From: Corynebacterium sp.
GTDB taxonomy: Bacteria > Actinomycetota > Actinomycetes > Mycobacteriales > Mycobacteriaceae
Assembly (NCBI RefSeq): GCF_030532195.1
Contig: NZ_JAUNLP010000005.1
Coordinates: forward strand, 146,575 to 210,574
Length of the DNA stretch: 64,000 nucleotides
Direction: 5' to 3'
The notes under the pieces are model-generated. The model worked only from the letters and a program-made list of their open reading frames with translations, did no database searches and had not been told where the DNA came from. Below, piece after piece: positions 19,466 through 28,098 of this stretch (its first letter is position 1; each line of letters opens with the position of its first letter). The position numbers were made by a program, and so were the translations under genes.

Positions 19466-20062
19466 ATGACCCAGCACTTGGATGTCCCGCAGACCCTGGC
19501 CGTGTGCAGCGCCACCTCGCCAGTGGTGATTTGGCGCGTGGAACTCTCGCCGTCGTTTTCCGGCGAGCGTCTTTCTGGCGCGTGGTTCGTCGATCCGCTT
19601 GGCGACGAAGCCTTGGAGAAAACCACCAACCTCCTTACCGGTGCCTTTGTTGCGACTGTCGCAGACGCCGACGCCGGCGAAGATGCTCAGCCCACAGAAG
19701 AAGGCCGCGACCTGCTGCAACGCGCGATCTCGGGCGTCGGCGCGCCCACTGTGGATCTGGCGGCCTCGGTGAAGGCCATCCGCTCGCACATTGCGGAGCT
19801 GCGTCAGGCTGCTAAAGATGAAAAGGCCAAGCCGGGCAAGGGCAATTTGACGGAGCCGCGGTTTCCCAAGGTCAGCGACGTGGAGGTTATTGACTTCCCG
19901 CATGTCGGCGAGAAGGTCGCGGGTCCGGTGCTGGGACTTGCTCGCGGTGTGGAAACACTGGTGGCACAGTGGGGCGCGGTGGAATCGCAGCGCCTGCGGC
20001 GCAAGTATTTGGCGGAGCCGTGGGGCAGTGAGCCGCGTCAGCTACCGCTGGTGACCAAGTAA
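19466..20062 (+). CDS. Hypothetical protein (198 aa)
   Basis: Starts MTQHLDVPQTLAVCSATSPVVIWRVELSPSFSGERLSG. Predicted soluble and acidic, with a Lys-rich stretch (RQAAKDEKAKPGKGN) near residue 120. Divergent from the 75-residue gene with a 52-bp gap. The first ATG after the gap was chosen; the frame is open further upstream but would overlap the neighbour. No known domain recognised. Confidence 0.75.
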   Translation: MTQHLDVPQTLAVCSATSPVVIWRVELSPSFSGERLSGAWFVDPLGDEALEKTTNLLTGAFVATVADADAGEDAQPTEEGRDLLQRAISGVGAPTVDLAASVKAIRSHIAELRQAAKDEKAKPGKGNLTEPRFPKVSDVEVIDFPHVGEKVAGPVLGLARGVETLVAQWGAVESQRLRRKYLAEPWGSEPRQLPLVTK

Positions 20063-20130
20063 AAGTCCGCGCATTGTAGCCACTTTTTGCCAATCCGCCC
20101 ACCTTGTTTTTCCTGCGTACCCTTTAAGGC

Positions 20131-21132
20131 ATGGCAGCAAAGACCGATAATGTCGTCGCCTTTCCGGGCGTGCGCGTGGCCGCTGAGCCGGCCACGCTCA
20201 TTATCGGTGCCTCATTGGAGGAAGAACCCACCAGCGTCCACCGCGTATTCGGTGTCAATGACCAGCTGGATTTAAGGCAACTGTCGCATCTGCTCGCGGT
20301 TATTTTTGGGTGGGGCGAGGAACGTGTGCCGACGAAGTTTCAGCTGCCCGGCTCCGAAGTGGAGGCGGCAGCGCAGTTTGATGCCAATAAACCGAGTGCC
20401 ATCGATGTCGAGACTTTTGCTGACACCGCCGTTGATGTTCCCCAGTCCACCAAAATTGCTGAGGTCCTCCAGGACCCCGGCGACATTCTCATTTGGCAGT
20501 GGGGCCTGTGGAAACACGTTCTGCAAGTCCGCGAGGCCTTTGCTCGTGACGAGGCCACACCGGATGCCCTGTGCATTGGCGGCTCCGGCACGATTCATGC
20601 CCTCGGGGACACGGAGGCTCCGGAAAGCGTGGACATTGCCGCTATCAATCGGGAGCTAACCGGCCGGGACTCGATTCAAAACACACTGTCGACTACCAGA
20701 GCAGATGTGGTGGACATTATTGAGCGCTCCGGGGTGTTTGAATTCGTGCCACTGCTACAGGCTCTGGACCTGCAGAAGTCGGAACCAACCACGCTTGCTT
20801 TGACCGACCGGGAAGCACAGGGCGTCGTCAAGCGATTGCGCGCACTGCCTATGGAGGGCGCCGAGGAAGACCCCGCCGGGCACGATGCGGCGTTGGTGGA
20901 GCTTTTGTGTTTGGCGGCGTTGACCTCGGATGAGTTGCGCCATGATGTCGCCGAGCACGTGATGGAGCGGCTCGGGTGGCAGGCCGATGACGGCACGCCG
21001 TTGACCGGTGAGGATATTGAGGAGCTGGCATCGGCTAGCTGGGCGGAAATGTGTGCGCTGGGGCTGGCCGGTGACGACGCGCTCTCGCCGGTGGAACGCC
21101 TGGATCTGCTGCGGGAGGCGCTGCGCCGGTAG
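20131..21132 (+). CDS. Hypothetical protein resembling plasmid pRiA4b ORF-3-like family
   Basis: 333 residues, acidic. The first part (RVFGVNDQLDLRQLSHLLAVIFGW, then DVPQSTKIAEVLQDPGDILIWQWGLWKH) has the shape of the pRiA4b ORF-3-like / IS1096-passenger domain, where a short Leu-rich helix is followed by a DxGD-type strand. The C-terminal half is helical with no recognised domain. Function in that family is unknown. It sits 69 bp after the preceding hypothetical gene on the same strand and may be co-transcribed with it. Confidence 0.65.
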   Translation: MAAKTDNVVAFPGVRVAAEPATLIIGASLEEEPTSVHRVFGVNDQLDLRQLSHLLAVIFGWGEERVPTKFQLPGSEVEAAAQFDANKPSAIDVETFADTAVDVPQSTKIAEVLQDPGDILIWQWGLWKHVLQVREAFARDEATPDALCIGGSGTIHALGDTEAPESVDIAAINRELTGRDSIQNTLSTTRADVVDIIERSGVFEFVPLLQALDLQKSEPTTLALTDREAQGVVKRLRALPMEGAEEDPAGHDAALVELLCLAALTSDELRHDVAEHVMERLGWQADDGTPLTGEDIEELASASWAEMCALGLAGDDALSPVERLDLLREALRR

Positions 21133-21197
21133 TTGGTAGCCGGTAGTCGGTGCGGGGCTTATGTTGTTGCCTTGCCTGTGTCCTAGAATTTCAAGGC

Positions 21198-21704
21198 GTG
21201 TCAGCGAATGAATCAGCAAAAGAGAACGTCAACAGTGAAAATGGCTTCATCGTAGAGGAGTCCGCGGCGGTGCCGATGGCCTCCGAGCCGAAAGACGACC
21301 ATGCACTGATGGTGCAGGTGGTGCGCTTTGTCATCTCCGGTGTTATTGCGGCCGTGGTGGACTTTGGCTCCACGCTGATTTTGAACTACGGCTTTGGGCT
21401 GCCGCGCAATAGCGTCTCCAAGCCAATTGGTTGGGTGCTGGGCACGATCACCGCCTACATGATCAACCGTCGCTGGACTTTCAAGGCGGAGGCCTCGTGG
21501 AAGCGCACGGTAGCGGTGGCGATTCTCTACCTGATTACGTTCGCCATTCAGACGCAGCTGTTTAAGTTCAGTCCACTGCTGTTTGCCGACGTCTGGGGCT
21601 GGAACCGATTCTGGACGGATACGGCATCGTTTATCGTCGCCCAAGGCGTTGCGACGGTAATTAACTTCATCATTCAGCGTGTATTCATCTTCCGTGTGAA
21701 ATAG
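21198..21704 (+). CDS. GtrA-like membrane protein (Rv3789-type)
   Basis: 168 residues from GTG 21198, with four membrane helices (VVRFVISGVIAAVVDFGSTLIL; KPIGWVLGTITAYMINRRWTF; TVAVAILYLITFAIQTQLF; FIVAQGVATVINFIIQRVFIF). RRWTF and the closing QRVFIF are GtrA marks. Rv3789, its mycobacterial counterpart beside dprE1, has been tied to arabinan assembly and to AftA. It ends 18 bp before glfT2, so it is likely translated with it. An upstream start at 21150 is less likely. Confidence 0.85.
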   Translation: MSANESAKENVNSENGFIVEESAAVPMASEPKDDHALMVQVVRFVISGVIAAVVDFGSTLILNYGFGLPRNSVSKPIGWVLGTITAYMINRRWTFKAEASWKRTVAVAILYLITFAIQTQLFKFSPLLFADVWGWNRFWTDTASFIVAQGVATVINFIIQRVFIFRVK

Positions 21705-21722
21705 CGCGATACGCTGGGGGAC

Positions 21723-23645
21723 GTGACTTCGACTGCTTCTTTCAAGGAAACTTCCCAGGCGACTGCCGCATCCGATGCTGACATGCTGACTATTCAGCGC
21801 GTACTGTTCGCTCCGCCCGCTGACTGGGTGGAGCCGGAACTGTATTACCGAGTTGAAGGCGCTGGCGCCTACGACGGATCGGTGCAGGCTACACGTAATT
21901 CCATTACCCTTGGCCGCCACACCGTGGTGCGCACTGACACGTACTTCGGCCGTTTCCGCGCTTCTTACTGGCAGCGCTGGACCTCGATTAAGCAGATTGA
22001 AATTCGCGCCCGCGTGGTGGGCTCTGCTCGCGTGCTGGCCTACACCGAGGACATTGGCGGTCACCTCCGCCTGGAGGATTCCTGGGCTGCTGGTGGCTCC
22101 GACGCTGACGGCAACTGGACCGGTGAGCATTCGCCGATGTCCGGTTCGGCCAATGAAGAGGTCCGTCTGGTCGTGCCGCTGGACCGCTTCGCCGATGGCG
22201 GCGCTATCCACCTGCGCTTCGACACCGAGGATGCCGGCGCCAAGATTTCGGATGTCCGCTACGTCGTGCCACGCACCGCAATCAAGCGCGATGTCCCGAC
22301 TGACCTGGTCATTTGCTCTTACAACCGTCCGGTTGACTGCGCTCGAACCGTCGCCACGCTGGCTGAGGACCTGCCGGCGCTGGAGCGCGTACGCACCATC
22401 CGCGTCGTTGACCAGGGCGAACAGCACCCCGCTGACGAGGCTGACTTCATTAGCGCCAAGGAAATCCTGGGTGAGCGCCTGAACGTCGTCCACCAGCCGA
22501 ATCTCGGTGGCGCGGGCGGTTTCTCCCGCGGTATGCGCGACGCCACCGCCGCAGGTGAGTGCATGGTTTTGCTTACCGACGACGACATCCGCCCCGAGCC
22601 CGAGACCACCCTGCGTCTGTCCGCCCTGGCAGTGTGCGCCGAAAAGCCGATGCTGCTGGGTGCACAGATGCTCTTCCTGTTCAACCCGACCAGCCTCTTC
22701 CGCACCGGTGAGACCTACAACTGGAAGGCGCTGACCGTCGAGGAGAACGACCCGAAGTTCGGCCACGCCGATGTCGATGTGCGCAAGTACCATCAGCTGC
22801 GCCGCCTGGGTGTGGACTACAACGCCTGGTGGACCTGCCTGGTGCCGTCCGAGGTCATTGAGAAGATCGGTCTGGCGCTGCCGCTGTTCTTCCAGTACGA
22901 CGACATCGATTACGGCTTCCGCGCCGCCAAGGCCGGCTACCCAACCGACACCATCCCGGGCGCCGCTGTCTGGCACGCCGATTTCTACTGGAAGGACATC
23001 GAAAACGCCGCCCAGTACTTCGGCCTGCGCAACGCGCTGATCGCCGCGACGATGCACGGCGATGTCACCGCGAAGGACATGGTCAACGTCGCTTCACGAC
23101 GAATCCTCTCTAACCTGGTCTCCATGCGCTACGGCCTGGCCTGGACACAGATGGAAGCCGTGCGTGACCTACTGCGTGGGCCAGAGGTGCTGGAAAATGC
23201 TTCACAAGGTGATTTCGCCCGCATTTCCGCCGGTCGAAAGAACTTCCCGGAGACCAAGCTGCTGCCGATGCATGAAATGCCCGGTGGCCTGACTCCGGTA
23301 CGTCCGCCGTCACACGAGATTTCCAGCGAAAACAAGACCATGGCCAAGCGCCTGGCGTACACGCAGATGGGTAAGAAGCGCCCAGGCCCAGTGGCTGTGG
23401 CCTTTGAGGACTCCTTCTGGTGGCACATCTCCACATTTGACGATGTTTGGGTCACCGATGCCTCTCAGAATGGTGTCCGCCACCTGGTGCGCGACCTGGA
23501 CAAGGAAAAGTCCATGCGTGCCGAGACCATCAGCCTCATGCGCGAACTGTCGGCCAAGTGGGACGATATTGCCAAGCAGTGGCGTGCAGCCGTGCCTACC
23601 TTGACCAGCGAGGAGAACTGGGAGAGGTTCTTCCATGGCGAATAA
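21723..23645 (+). CDS. glfT2: Galactofuranosyltransferase GlfT2
   Basis: Processive GT2 enzyme that polymerises galactan from UDP-galactofuranose on the lipid carrier. 640 residues from GTG 21723. An N-terminal beta-sandwich (about 1-165) precedes the GT-A domain, which carries the metal-binding aspartates DDD at 286-288, PNLGGAGGFSRGM, the acidic YDDIDYGFR near 395, and WH at 417-418 in VWHADFYWKD. The C-terminal helical part follows. Its last codons overlap the start of the next gene by 11 bp. Confidence 0.96.
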   Translation: MTSTASFKETSQATAASDADMLTIQRVLFAPPADWVEPELYYRVEGAGAYDGSVQATRNSITLGRHTVVRTDTYFGRFRASYWQRWTSIKQIEIRARVVGSARVLAYTEDIGGHLRLEDSWAAGGSDADGNWTGEHSPMSGSANEEVRLVVPLDRFADGGAIHLRFDTEDAGAKISDVRYVVPRTAIKRDVPTDLVICSYNRPVDCARTVATLAEDLPALERVRTIRVVDQGEQHPADEADFISAKEILGERLNVVHQPNLGGAGGFSRGMRDATAAGECMVLLTDDDIRPEPETTLRLSALAVCAEKPMLLGAQMLFLFNPTSLFRTGETYNWKALTVEENDPKFGHADVDVRKYHQLRRLGVDYNAWWTCLVPSEVIEKIGLALPLFFQYDDIDYGFRAAKAGYPTDTIPGAAVWHADFYWKDIENAAQYFGLRNALIAATMHGDVTAKDMVNVASRRILSNLVSMRYGLAWTQMEAVRDLLRGPEVLENASQGDFARISAGRKNFPETKLLPMHEMPGGLTPVRPPSHEISSENKTMAKRLAYTQMGKKRPGPVAVAFEDSFWWHISTFDDVWVTDASQNGVRHLVRDLDKEKSMRAETISLMRELSAKWDDIAKQWRAAVPTLTSEENWERFFHGE

Positions 23646-24315
23646 GACAGGAGACAATACCCGCAAGCAGCTCATCGCCATCCTGGTGCTGCTGGTGCTA
23701 ATCATCCTTGCGCTGGCCTTGTTCATGTTTGTCAAGGTCTCCGGGGGTCGAGGTGGTGATAGCGCAACGGGTGCGCAGGCGGACTCAAGTGTGAGTTCGA
23801 GTGCTGGTGCTGGCGCTGGTGCTGAGTCTGGGACCGGCGCTTCTGGCAGTGCCGCTCCTGGTTCTGCTCCCGGCGAGGGCAATGACCAGGACGACGGCCC
23901 GAACCCGACTGCGGGCCAGGAGACTGCTGGGCCGGGTTCTGGTTCGCAGTCTGAGGCTCCGAGTTCTAACTCGCAGGATTCGAGCACAGATAGCGATGGC
24001 CAGAAAATTTCAGGCAATGTCCGTGTCTTTCAGACTGACGAGGAAATGGCAGCCTTCCAAGGCGTAGAAAATCCTAACAAGGAATCTAATTACGATGGCG
24101 GCCCATACACAATCGTTGTGCTGGATTCGCCTCAGCAAATTACCGCACAGAGCTCAGGCAGTGCAGGTCAGCAGAGTACCAGGCAGGCAACGATGGTCAA
24201 GATTCCAAATGGTACTGCCTCCGATGGTGAACACGTGACTTTGGACGCGCCGCCGAGCAGCCTGTGGTGGCCGTCGGATGCCGGCCTTCCAATGGGTCAG
24301 CCATCTATGCAGTAG
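23635..24315 (+). CDS. Hypothetical single-pass membrane protein
   Basis: 226 residues. One membrane helix (about 13-33, AILVLLVLIILALALFMFV) is followed by a long Ser/Gly/Ala/Glu-rich linker (about 40-120) and a short C-terminal region ending DAPPSSLWWPSDAGLPMGQPSMQ. Probably anchored with its C-terminus outside the cell. The ATG overlaps the end of glfT2 by 11 bp, so it is translationally coupled to it. A wall-related role is only suggested by position. A terminator follows. Confidence 0.8.
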   Translation: MANKTGDNTRKQLIAILVLLVLIILALALFMFVKVSGGRGGDSATGAQADSSVSSSAGAGAGAESGTGASGSAAPGSAPGEGNDQDDGPNPTAGQETAGPGSGSQSEAPSSNSQDSSTDSDGQKISGNVRVFQTDEEMAAFQGVENPNKESNYDGGPYTIVVLDSPQQITAQSSGSAGQQSTRQATMVKIPNGTASDGEHVTLDAPPSSLWWPSDAGLPMGQPSMQ

Positions 24316-24383
24316 GGCGGTAGATGCCAGAATTGGCGAGCTAAATAGTCGCTTAAACCTCGCGCTGAATTAGTTATCCACAG

Positions 24384-24428
24384 CCGCCAAATTGTCCACA
24401 GATACGTGCAATTTGGCGGTTTTTCTTC
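24384..24428 (+). terminator. Rho-independent terminator after the glfT2 operon
   Basis: Stem CCGCCAAATTG / CAATTTGGCGG (11 bp, perfect) with a 14-base loop, followed by TTTTTCTT. A perfect DnaA-box-like TTATCCACA (24374-24382) overlaps its left edge, and TTGTCCACA spans the left arm and loop. Confidence 0.88.
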
Positions 24429-24520
24429 TACCAATTTCGGCAATCTGCGCCATAACTAGAGGCACGAATCCTAACTTCTTGCAGCCAAGCTGCAACCAGC
24501 CTCAGGGAGTGCCGAAAACT

Positions 24521-25699
24521 ATGCCCACCTGGACTTATGACATCGATGGTCTCATCCAAGCCACTGAGCAGACTTACAGTCGGCACCCGTCGCAGCATGT
24601 GGTCATATCTGTTGAAGCGCTCGGGCTAAAAAGCAACTATGTGCCACCGCAATCCCCGGAACCGTCGTCAAGCCCGCTTATTCGGATGTGCAGTGGAACC
24701 TATCTGGATTGCGCGAAGTGGAACGCGATGTCGAGCACTGAACGCTTCATTTCAATTGCAAAATCCCATGTCAAGAGGAAATCCAACGTGATTATTACCT
24801 CTGAAGCTGCCGCGGCTCTGCATGGACTGCCATTGCTTCTGCGGCACGCCACAATTTCGCTGGCTAACAGTAGTCGACGGCCGCGTGGTCAGCGTCGCAT
24901 AGGGCCAAAAGCTGTGGAGTATCAGGCAAATGCGCTGGTTCGCCGCGTCGGAACGCACTTGCACGACCATGATCTAGTTGAAATCTGTGGACGCAAAGTT
25001 ACCGATATCCCTAAGACCGTCATTGATATCTGCAGGTCAGAGCATTCAGAAAATGGGCTTATAGTCGCTGACGCCGCCCTGCGCCAGTGGTGCACGACCG
25101 CCGAACTGGAAGAAACGCTCCGCGCATATCCGAGGGCCCGCGGCAATCGCCGAGTTCGTAAGATACTCGCAATTGCAGGTGAGCGATCAGAGTCCGTGGG
25201 CGAATCGTTGACGAAGGGGTGCATCGTCAACGCGGGTATTGCATCGCTTGACGACGAAAACAGCAGTCTCCTCCAGCAAGTCGACTTCTATGACAGCGAT
25301 GGCTTCATCGGTCGAGTAGATTTTTATCTTCCCGAGCTGAACCTCATCATCGAGTTCGATGGTGCTACAAAGTATTCCTGCGACGCCGCTTGCGTAACTG
25401 AAAAAGTACTTGTTGCAGAGCGTCACCGAGAGAAAAGGCTTCAAAACCTAGGCCTCGAAGTGGTTCGGTTGCAGTGGAGCGATGTTTTAGGCGGTAGCTG
25501 CATTGGTTATTTGCAGCGCTATGCAGATGCGCAAAGAAGTCGAATCTCCGCAGGTGGATTGGTATTTTCTCCTGATCTAGGGCATTGGCGTCTGCCCGAT
25601 TTGCCATTCAAGCTACGGAAAACACGGGAGCAACGTGTACTTGAACGCCAGAGACGTCGAGAGAAAATTATTCGTAGTAGGGAATCCCCAGAGCAGTAG
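24521..25699 (+). CDS. DUF559 (Vsr-like nuclease fold) protein, copy 1
   Basis: 392 residues from ATG 24521 (MPTWTYDIDGLIQATEQ). An N-terminal region with an AbiEi-like winged-helix feel (STERFISIAKSH, ITSEAAAALHGLPLLL) precedes a C-terminal DUF559 domain with GRVDFYLPELNLIIEFDG near residues 264-281 and REKRLQNLGLEVVRLQW, a PD-(D/E)XK-type core. It is a clear paralogue of the gene at 50307-51437; SVGESLTKG and LHGLPLL are shared. Such proteins are common in actinobacteria and their role is unknown. It interrupts the arabinogalactan cluster. A TTATCCACA box lies upstream, and a palindromic repeat family member lies 100 bp downstream. Confidence 0.85.
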   Translation: MPTWTYDIDGLIQATEQTYSRHPSQHVVISVEALGLKSNYVPPQSPEPSSSPLIRMCSGTYLDCAKWNAMSSTERFISIAKSHVKRKSNVIITSEAAAALHGLPLLLRHATISLANSSRRPRGQRRIGPKAVEYQANALVRRVGTHLHDHDLVEICGRKVTDIPKTVIDICRSEHSENGLIVADAALRQWCTTAELEETLRAYPRARGNRRVRKILAIAGERSESVGESLTKGCIVNAGIASLDDENSSLLQQVDFYDSDGFIGRVDFYLPELNLIIEFDGATKYSCDAACVTEKVLVAERHREKRLQNLGLEVVRLQWSDVLGGSCIGYLQRYADAQRSRISAGGLVFSPDLGHWRLPDLPFKLRKTREQRVLERQRRREKIIRSRESPEQ

Positions 25700-25799
25700 G
25701 TCGTGGCCCCTTGTGGGCCGAGTATTGGTCGAGTGTTTGGGCGCGTGTTTGGGCGCGGTGGGCGCGGTGGGCAACTTTAAATCAAGAAAGCCGCGACCA

Positions 25800-25910
25800 C
25801 CTATGGCTCAAAAATGACCTATGGCCCGAAAGTTAACATATGGCTCCGTATACGTGACCAAACGTTACTTTAGAGCCATACGTCAGAATTTAGCCATATG
25901 TGCGTTGTGA
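25800..25910 (+). repeat. Intergenic palindromic repeat, copy 1 (ATATGGCTC family)
   Basis: Three direct units of the type CTATGGCTCAAAAATGAC spaced about 19 bp, a centre with GTATACGTGACC, then two units in the opposite sense (AGAGCCATACGTCA, TTAGCCATATG). The whole is an imperfect palindrome. A second copy in reverse orientation lies at 39536-39650; over 85 aligned bases I count 75 identical. It occupies the middle of the 334-bp gap 25700-26033. The remainder of that gap is G/T-rich with no gene that I can support. Confidence 0.85.
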
Positions 25911-26033
25911 GTACTTTTGTTGGTGTTAGTGGTGTGATCAGTGGTGTGAATGGTGCGATAGGTGAGCGGCCGGGGTGCGGGGTGTACTGAAAGCAACCAG
26001 CCCGGCCAGCGCCAACCAGCCCCCGAAAATCTG

Positions 26034-27161
26034 CTACTTCGAGCGCGGATCGAAGCGCTCGAAGTTCTCCGCGCGGCCCTGCTTCAGCAGTTTGAGCCAG
26101 CGGAAGAAGCCACGGACATCACGACGCTGGACCAGGAAGAACCAGCCGAAACGCAGGAATTCCTGTGGCATAAGCTTGCGCATGCCGGGCTGGCTCATCA
26201 GGTAGCCACGGTTGCGATAGGTAAAGTACCGCTTGAACTCATCGGTCGGATACTGCGTATGCATTTTGCCACCGAGAATGGGCACAAATTCCCCGGCACC
26301 GGAGGGGTGCAAGTAGGCCGTCGTCAAGCATGTGCCGAAACGGAGACCCGAACGGACCAGTCGGCGGTGGAATTCGACCTCATCGCCGCGGATGAACAGG
26401 CGATAGTCGGGGACGCCAAGTTGCTCCAGGGAGCTGGCGCTGAACAGTGCGCCATTGAACAGGGAGGCGATGCCTGGCAGGAGGTCGTGGTTGGAGTCGA
26501 TGGTCTGCAGGCCCTCGGGCAGTTCCATGCCGGTCGCGGCCTTTTGATCACCGAAGTTGGTGAACCAGGACACGCCATTGGAATCGTGGACGAGTGGGAG
26601 TTGCGGGTTGATGCCGCCTTCGAAAAGCTCCTCCCGCTGGCGGCGCCAGACCAGGCCTCGACGCAGCGGGAATGCCAGCTTGGTCGGTGCCTTGATATCG
26701 CAGACCACCGGAGAAACCGCAGCTAGCTGGTGGCGGTCTGCACAACCGTGCAGAGTTGCCAGGACGCGGGAGTCCTCCGGGCGGCCATCATCATCAGCGC
26801 ACCAGATCCAGTCCGCGCCGAGCGAAAGAGCAGTGAGCATACCCAGAGCAAAACCGCCGGCACCGCCCAGATTGGTCTTGGAACCGAAGTAGTGAACCTC
26901 CGGCGCGGACCCGGTCGCGGACTTCTGCTCCGCGGCCACCGACTCAGCGAGTTCCTTGACCTTCGGGTCATCGCCATTGTCAACGATGATCAGCCACTGC
27001 GGCATGTGCGTCTGGCCAACCACGATTGGCAGTGATTGCTGCAGGTCCTCGACCCGATTGTGTGTCACCACAATTGCGGCAGTTGCCTTGCCTGAGTGTG
27101 CGGGGACAGCCGATTTTTCGCTCACTTCGTTCTCCATCGAGGATTGCTGGTCACTGTTCAT
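26034..27161 (-). CDS. glfT1: Galactofuranosyltransferase GlfT1
   Basis: GT2 enzyme that adds the first galactofuranose residues to the rhamnosyl-GlcNAc lipid linker. 375 residues, ATG 27161. The N-terminal IVVTHNRVEDLQQSLP strand, KTNLGGAGGFALGM and the metal site CADDDGRPED near residue 124 are seen, followed by FIRGDEVEFHRRL. Order wzm-wzt-glfT1 on one strand equals mycobacterial Rv3783-Rv3781-Rv3782, which supports GlfT1 over other GT2 roles. Confidence 0.92.
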   Translation of the reverse strand: MNSDQQSSMENEVSEKSAVPAHSGKATAAIVVTHNRVEDLQQSLPIVVGQTHMPQWLIIVDNGDDPKVKELAESVAAEQKSATGSAPEVHYFGSKTNLGGAGGFALGMLTALSLGADWIWCADDDGRPEDSRVLATLHGCADRHQLAAVSPVVCDIKAPTKLAFPLRRGLVWRRQREELFEGGINPQLPLVHDSNGVSWFTNFGDQKAATGMELPEGLQTIDSNHDLLPGIASLFNGALFSASSLEQLGVPDYRLFIRGDEVEFHRRLVRSGLRFGTCLTTAYLHPSGAGEFVPILGGKMHTQYPTDEFKRYFTYRNRGYLMSQPGMRKLMPQEFLRFGWFFLVQRRDVRGFFRWLKLLKQGRAENFERFDPRSK

Positions 27162-27268
27162 TCGATTTACCGTTGTCTATTTTGCCATGCGCGCAAATGC
27201 GCTCGCCCCAGTACTGTAAGCACCGGCTCGGCATCACGCACGCACCGGCGCATACCGGGCAAGCACCG

Positions 27269-28051
27269 CTAGCTGCGCTGCGCCAGCACCTTGCGCACCT
27301 GGTCGGCGGCCTCTTTACCCTCGTAGGCCTCGACCACTTCGTCGACAAGACCTGCCTGGCGCACCGTACCATGGTCAATCCACAGTGCAGTGTCGCACAG
27401 CTGCGCCAGGAACTCATTGGAGTGCGACGCAAACACGAGCAGGCCAGAGCGTTCGACCAATTCGGTGAGCTTGGTGCGGGCCTTCGCCATAAACGCGGCG
27501 TCCACGGCCCCGATGCCTTCGTCGAGAAGCAGAATCTCGGGCTCAATGGACGTGACCACGCCGAGCGCCAGACGCACGCGCATACCGGTGGAGTAGGTGC
27601 GCAGTGGCATGTGTAGGTAGTCGCCGAGCTCGGTGAACTCGGCGATTTCGTCGAGTTTTGCCTTCATCTGCTTGCGCGTCTGTCCCAAAAACAGGCCGCG
27701 GATGATGATGTTCTCCAGCCCGGAGATCTCCGGATCCATGCCGACGCCCAGGTCGAACACCGGAGCCACGCGCCCGCGTACGTCGGCGGCGCCACGCGTG
27801 GGCTCATAAATTCCCGACAGCAGGCGCAGTAGCGTGGATTTACCCGCGCCGTTGTGCCCGACTAGGCCCACGCGATCGCCCTCGCGCAGGTGAATATTGA
27901 TGTCCTTCAGCGCCTCAATGACCACGACATTCGAGTCATTCCGGCCAATCGCCCCGCCGGCAGCGCCGAGAAACGCCTTCTTCATCGACCGCGACTTGGC
28001 GTCGAAAATGGGGAAGTCAACGCAGGCGTTGTAAGTGTCAATGCTGACCAT
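27269..28051 (-). CDS. wzt: ABC transporter ATP-binding protein Wzt (galactan export)
   Basis: 260 residues. Walker A GHNGAGKST at 65-73, ABC signature YSTGMRVRL near 155, Walker B ILLLDEGIGAVD near 175. It has no C-terminal carbohydrate-binding extension, unlike O9a-type Wzt. With Wzm it should flip lipid-linked galactan across the membrane. It follows wzm after 47 bp and precedes glfT1. Confidence 0.93.
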   Translation of the reverse strand: MVSIDTYNACVDFPIFDAKSRSMKKAFLGAAGGAIGRNDSNVVVIEALKDINIHLREGDRVGLVGHNGAGKSTLLRLLSGIYEPTRGAADVRGRVAPVFDLGVGMDPEISGLENIIIRGLFLGQTRKQMKAKLDEIAEFTELGDYLHMPLRTYSTGMRVRLALGVVTSIEPEILLLDEGIGAVDAAFMAKARTKLTELVERSGLLVFASHSNEFLAQLCDTALWIDHGTVRQAGLVDEVVEAYEGKEAADQVRKVLAQRS

Positions 28052-28098
28052 GGTTATCCCTTGCTAGTTCTTTTCGCTTTACGACGTCCCGTTGCGGC

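Noticed and set aside
21213..23057. 614-codon open frame opposite glfT2
   Set aside because: Antisense mirror of a well-supported gene; composition follows the codon bias of the sense strand and no domain is visible.
24374..24400. Replication origin from the TTATCCACA boxes
   Set aside because: Only two boxes, no AT-rich unwinding region, and no dnaA, dnaN or gyr genes nearby.
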